Assembly (NCBI GenBank): GCA_019155205.2
Contig: JAHNZQ020000181.1
Span: 1,041,196 to 1,051,690 of the forward strand
Direction of reading: 5' to 3'
Source: Gracilaria vermiculophylla
Lineage: Eukaryota; Rhodophyta; Florideophyceae; Gracilariales; Gracilariaceae
Length of the DNA stretch: 10,495 bases
The notes beneath the pieces are model-generated. The model made no database searches. It was not told where the DNA came from and worked only from the letters and a program-made list of their open reading frames with translations. Positions 7,615 to 10,495 of this stretch are shown here, one piece after another. The stretch's first letter is position 1, and every line of letters starts with the position of its first letter. The translations under genes and the position numbers were made by a program.

Positions 7615-7876
7615 ATGCGGGAGTCTCCTCTCATGGAGGGTCGCCCTCAGAGCCGAGGCCGAGGGCGTCCGAGGCGCCGAAGCCTCGCTCCCCGGTCAAA
7701 ATCCTTTCCAGGACAGAGGCCGTCAGTGACGTGGATTCAAAACACTTCGGTGTTCTTCGTCGTCCGTGGACACGGATATCACATCGCCGGTTCCCGGATC
7801 GAATCCTTGTGATGGCCAAGAGAAACTACAAAGTCTATGCAGACCTTGGTCTATCACCCAGTTCATGGTCCGTCAT
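7611..7876 (+). pseudogene. pol: Pol N-terminal segment between gag and protease (frame -1 to gag)
   Basis: Reading one base back from gag, the frame is open from 7548 to TGA at 7875-7877, overlapping the last 67 nt of gag. After gag's stop it gives about 88 residues: a Pro/Ser/Arg-rich start, then S-D-V-D-S-K-H-F-G-V-L-R-R-P-W and later M-A-K-R-N-Y-K-V-Y-A-D-L-G-L-S-P-S, which looks coding. The competing frame continuous with gag gives a 65-codon Arg-rich product that reads like an out-of-frame translation. I do not recognise a domain. It would be the N-terminus of pol or the end of a fused Gag-Pol. A further -1 change near 7855-7876 is needed to join it to the protease. Confidence 0.55.
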
Positions 7877-8382
7877 CTGACCGTTCTTGACACAGGTGCG
7901 GGTCCGAACTTCATCGTCAAAGCCGCGTTGCCACTCACAGTGAGGTCTCGTATCCGTCGCCGTGACGTGCCGGAAGTAGCCGATGCTAACAATAACCAGT
8001 TGGCAACGGTTGGCCTCATTGACCTCGTAGTCCTCTTGGCGTCATGCGTGGCTAAGCTCGACTTCGTCGTATGCCACAAGTTGGCTGCCCCCGTCATCTT
8101 GGGGTGTGACTTTTGTGACCGCTTCGTTGAAGCGATCCGTCCCCGCCAGCGGCGTGTCGAGATGGAAGACGGATCCTCCGTCCCCATCGTCCGCAAGCCA
8201 CTGAGGCGGGCAACAAAGAAACACGTGCCGTTACCTGCCGCGCAGGAGCCAGGCCCAGATACCCGTGTCTCAAACAAACTCCGTGTTGCGGGTGCTACTA
8301 CGGTACCACCGGAATCGCAGGTGTGGGTGAAGGTCACGTCGCAACAGCATGGGCTTAGTAGATACTTCAACCCTTGCCCTCG
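7766..8382 (+). pseudogene. pol: Retropepsin (aspartic protease) segment of pol, out of frame with gag and RT
   Basis: Aspartic protease that would process Gag and Pol and acts as a homodimer. The active-site motif is V-L-D-T-G-A-G-P-N-F with the catalytic Asp at 7889-7891, intact. A segment of about 70 residues with the flap region follows, and then A-P-V-I-L-G-C-D-F (ILG at 8096-8104), the closing motif of the retropepsin fold. The frame (starting 7766) is open to 8806, but protein similarity to pol stops near 8360: beyond that the true reading moves to the frame starting one base earlier. Residues before about 7860 in this frame are Cys/Pro-rich noise, since the real upstream reading is in the previous frame. 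The domain itself looks undamaged, but frame changes at both sides prevent it being made as part of Gag-Pol. Confidence 0.82.
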
Positions 8383-10495
8383 CTGTACGACAAGTACACA
8401 CTCGCCATTGCCAATGGCGTTGTGCAAGTGGAACCGAATACCTCATTTTACGTGTTGCTCGCTAGCCTGGGGACGACTCCCCAACGCTTGGTTAAAAACC
8501 AAGTCATTGGTTCTGTCATGCCGCACCCCATTGCGATGGCGCCAACAACCATGGCTGTTGCCGATGTCTTCGGTCTTGTCCACTCTAAGAAGGGGGAAGC
8601 AACCGGATCATTCCGGGACTTTGCTGCGCCAACTCCGACGAAGGACAGTGCCGAAGCCGCGAAGGAACGCGGCCCGGCAAGCTTCGACCGAATTGACCCT
8701 GTCAAGGCACTTGAGGAACTCGACCTCGGTCATGTCCCAGAGTCACACCGCGAACGTTTGCGGGACATGCTCCGAGACTTCACCACTATGTGGGATGGCT
8801 CCCTAGGGGAGATAAATACAACGGAACACTGGATCGATTTGATGCCCAACACTTGGCCAGTGGTACAACACCCGTACAGGGCTGGACCGGCCGCAAGATT
8901 CGAAGAGGAATTCCAAGTTGGTAAGATGCTCTGTGCAGGAGGTATTGAACCAGCTCAGTCGCCGTGGGCATCTCCCGTTGTGTTAGCTCCGAATCCGGAT
9001 GGATCCTGGCGTTTCTGCGTTGATTATCGCCGCCTGAATGCGGTAACCGTCAAAGACGTGTACCCAATTCTACGCATGGACGAATACATCGATTCACTCG
9101 GAACTGCTACCGTGTTCACGTCTTTGGATGCTAACTGGGGGTACTGGCAAGTCCCAGTTAGGAAGGAAGATCAAGACAAGACTGCCTTTGTCTGTCATTT
9201 CGGCCTGTACCGTTTTAAACGGATGCCGTTTGGCTTGACTGACGCACCTGCGACATTTCAACGCGCTGTTGATATCCTACTCGCTCGCTTTGAGTGGCGT
9301 AAATGTATCGTCTACCTGGACGATATTATCGTCTTCTCTGATAACATGGATGACCATCTCACCCATGTTCGGGACGTCCTGACCACGCTGCGTAATGCAG
9401 GAATATCACTCAAGTTGAGGAAGTGTGAGTTCTTCACCGATACTATCAAGTATCTGGGTCACATCATCCGCCCATGGCGTATTATGACCCAGCGAGCCCG
9501 GGTGAAGTCACTCAAAGAAGCCGTCGAACCGACGACGCAAACCGAGCTACGCTTCTTCCTGGGGCTGGCCAACGTCTATCGACGCTACATCCCCAACTTT
9601 GCTGATACTTCAGCACCGTTGAACGCGCTACTGCGAAAGGGCCAGCCTCCCAAGCTGGCCCCCTTCACTCCCGTCCAGACGGAGGCATTCAACTCCCTCA
9701 AGGAGGCAGTAACGTCGGCACCGATCTTGTCGCTGCCCAAGCCAGGACTTTCGTACTCCGTTGAAACCGACTCGAGTGACCACCAAGTGGGATGTGCGTT
9801 ATTCCAGGTTACACCCGATGGGGAACGTAAGCCAATTGGGTTTTGGTCGCACTCGTTGAATGTCCACGAGAAAAACTACTCCGTCTCGGAGAAGGAATGC
9901 CTCGCTGTGGTCTGGGCCCTCTTGCCCTTGAGGTCTTACCTTATGGGAGGGCACTTCATCGTTCATACGGACCATAACTCACTTCGGTGGTTACTGTCGA
10001 TCTCGGAACCCTCCGGTCGGTTAATGCGATGGAGGCTCCGGCTCGCCAAGTTTGACTTCGAAGTGAAGTACACGAAGGGCATCTGCAACACGCAAGCCGA
10101 TGCCTTGTCGCGGTTGCCCACGAATGGCGAAGCGCTACCCGTCGATGACGACGAGATACCCTGCTTTGCAGTGACAACAGTCGAGGTCGGCCAAGAAGAC
10201 TTGAAGGAATGGCAAGACGATGTGGACTGGGACCCCGAATTGGACACGCTTCTCGTCGCTGACGGAACGAAAGATCCCCTTCCGGGTAGTTTCGTGCCGG
10301 TGACACCGGAAGAGTTAGTCCGAGAACAGTTTGTGGACCCGTTTTGCGCGAAGGTGCGAGCGCAACTTAACGGGGGAGCCGAGATTCCTTTCCCGGTGAA
10401 TGACGCTGGGCAACTAGTGCGCACCGTGCATCCCACGCCACAGGTAGTGGTGCCGCATACACTACAGACCAGGGTACTTCACTTGTCCCACTACT
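8362..10495 (+). CDS. pol: Pol: reverse transcriptase, RNase H and start of integrase (partial, open at the edge)
   Basis: This frame is open for 711 codons from just after a TAG at 8359-8361 to the window end; its first ATG is 8518. It copies element RNA into DNA. The RT domain begins after a protease-RT linker, W-D-G-S-L-G-E-I near 8800. RT motifs in order are F-C-V-D-Y-R-R-L-N (about 9013-9039), L-D-A-N-W-G-Y-W-Q-V (first catalytic Asp 9127-9129), M-P-F-G-L-T-D-A-P (9223-9249) and V-Y-L-D-D-I-I-V-F-S (Asp pair 9319-9324). RNase H follows with E-T-D-S-S (Asp 9769-9771), S-E-K-E-C (9886-9900), H-T-D-H-N (Asp 9970-9972) and A-D-A-L-S-R (Asp 10099-10101). The last residues, V-L-H-L-S-H-Y, fit the start of the integrase HHCC domain. 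All catalytic acids are present. Asp replaces the usual Asn in P-F-G-L-T-N. It probably continues the protease via a lost base near 8362-8382. Confidence 0.93.
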   Translation, partial: MLQPLPSLYDKYTLAIANGVVQVEPNTSFYVLLASLGTTPQRLVKNQVIGSVMPHPIAMAPTTMAVADVFGLVHSKKGEATGSFRDFAAPTPTKDSAEAAKERGPASFDRIDPVKALEELDLGHVPESHRERLRDMLRDFTTMWDGSLGEINTTEHWIDLMPNTWPVVQHPYRAGPAARFEEEFQVGKMLCAGGIEPAQSPWASPVVLAPNPDGSWRFCVDYRRLNAVTVKDVYPILRMDEYIDSLGTATVFTSLDANWGYWQVPVRKEDQDKTAFVCHFGLYRFKRMPFGLTDAPATFQRAVDILLARFEWRKCIVYLDDIIVFSDNMDDHLTHVRDVLTTLRNAGISLKLRKCEFFTDTIKYLGHIIRPWRIMTQRARVKSLKEAVEPTTQTELRFFLGLANVYRRYIPNFADTSAPLNALLRKGQPPKLAPFTPVQTEAFNSLKEAVTSAPILSLPKPGLSYSVETDSSDHQVGCALFQVTPDGERKPIGFWSHSLNVHEKNYSVSEKECLAVVWALLPLRSYLMGGHFIVHTDHNSLRWLLSISEPSGRLMRWRLRLAKFDFEVKYTKGICNTQADALSRLPTNGEALPVDDDEIPCFAVTTVEVGQEDLKEWQDDVDWDPELDTLLVADGTKDPLPGSFVPVTPEELVREQFVDPFCAKVRAQLNGGAEIPFPVNDAGQLVRTVHPTPQVVVPHTLQTRVLHLSHY

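Larger units (their letters stand above)
4680..10495 (+). mobile_element. Ty3/gypsy LTR retroelement, 5' part, runs off the right edge
   Basis: In order there are a promoter-bearing LTR region, a primer-binding site candidate (5369), an untranslated leader, gag (5536-7614), retropepsin, reverse transcriptase, RNase H and the first residues of the integrase zinc-binding domain at the edge. The order PR-RT-RH-IN places it in Ty3/gypsy rather than copia, where integrase precedes RT. The left boundary is approximate, and the 3' LTR lies outside the window. Reverse transcriptase and RNase H are well preserved, but an internal gag stop and three frame changes upstream of RT mean this copy cannot make its full polyprotein as sequenced. 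Its 5' end lies against a truncated Tc1 element. Confidence 0.88.

Noticed and set aside
7615..7812. 65-codon frame starting with ATG right after the gag TAG
   Set aside because: The product is Arg/Gly-rich and reads like an out-of-frame translation; the frame one base back looks more like protein.
7873..8427. Minus-strand open frame of 184 codons
   Set aside because: It is antisense to the retropepsin segment and follows from codon bias of the sense strand; no protein motif is seen.
8383..8806. Continuation of the protease frame to 8806
   Set aside because: After about 8360 this frame turns into Pro/Arg/Cys-rich noise while the adjacent frame gives the continuous protease-RT linker and RT.
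9956..10436. Minus-strand open frames of 116 and 157 codons
   Set aside because: They are antisense to the well-supported RNase H/integrase part of pol, are Ser/Arg/Cys-rich and have no recognisable motif.
5536..10495. Host gene or cargo gene inside the right retroelement
   Set aside because: All of the sequence is accounted for by gag and pol domains in the usual order; no extra gene is seen within the window.
1..10495. CRISPR array, bacterial operon, rRNA or tRNA genes
   Set aside because: No regularly spaced repeats, no ribosome-binding-site-led gene clusters and no tRNA-like cloverleaf or rRNA sequence were seen; the content is eukaryotic transposable elements.

Overview
This window looks like a repeat-dominated stretch of a filamentous eukaryote genome. 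I favour an oomycete, because the Ty3/gypsy Gag-Pol proteins and the Tc1-like transposase read like oomycete families; that is judged by eye with no database search, so a fungus or another stramenopile cannot be excluded. I found no host gene. Everything I can assign is transposable-element sequence in some state of decay.

Layout, left to right. (1) About 1-3136, minus strand: an old, badly decayed Ty3/gypsy-type retroelement, cut by the left edge. Reading leftward there is a possible LTR and primer-binding site (3136-2770), a gag N-terminal half (2625 to about 1850), roughly 600 bp I cannot decode, a zinc-knuckle relic (980-936), a retropepsin whose catalytic Asp-Thr-Gly has become Asp-Met-Gly (758-750), and the linker towards reverse transcriptase (about 360-142). 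(2) About 3137-3493: nothing recognisable. (3) 3494 to about 4643, minus strand: a Tc1-like DNA transposon with a DD34E transposase broken by three nonsense codons, one homopolymer frameshift and a probable lost start codon. Its 3' terminal repeat is visible; its 5' terminal repeat is missing. (4) About 4644-10495, plus strand: a younger Ty3/gypsy element with promoter/LTR region, primer-binding site, gag, retropepsin, reverse transcriptase and RNase H, running off the right edge at the start of integrase.

The two retroelements point away from each other (divergent 5' ends) and differ in Gag and protease sequence, so they are different families, not two copies of one. The right-hand element is much better preserved: its reverse transcriptase/RNase H frame is open for 711 codons and keeps the YLDD catalytic motif. 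However, gag carries an internal TGA, its zinc knuckle has lost the metal-binding His, and the reading frame changes three times between gag and reverse transcriptase, so this copy is not autonomous as sequenced. The missing 5' end of the Tc1 copy next to the retroelement's 5' end suggests the retroelement inserted into the transposon.

I looked for an undescribed system and did not find a convincing one. The points worth a second look are the consistent direction of the pol frame changes, the possible tRNA-Tyr-type primer site, the coding-like segment between gag and protease, and the nested-insertion boundary.
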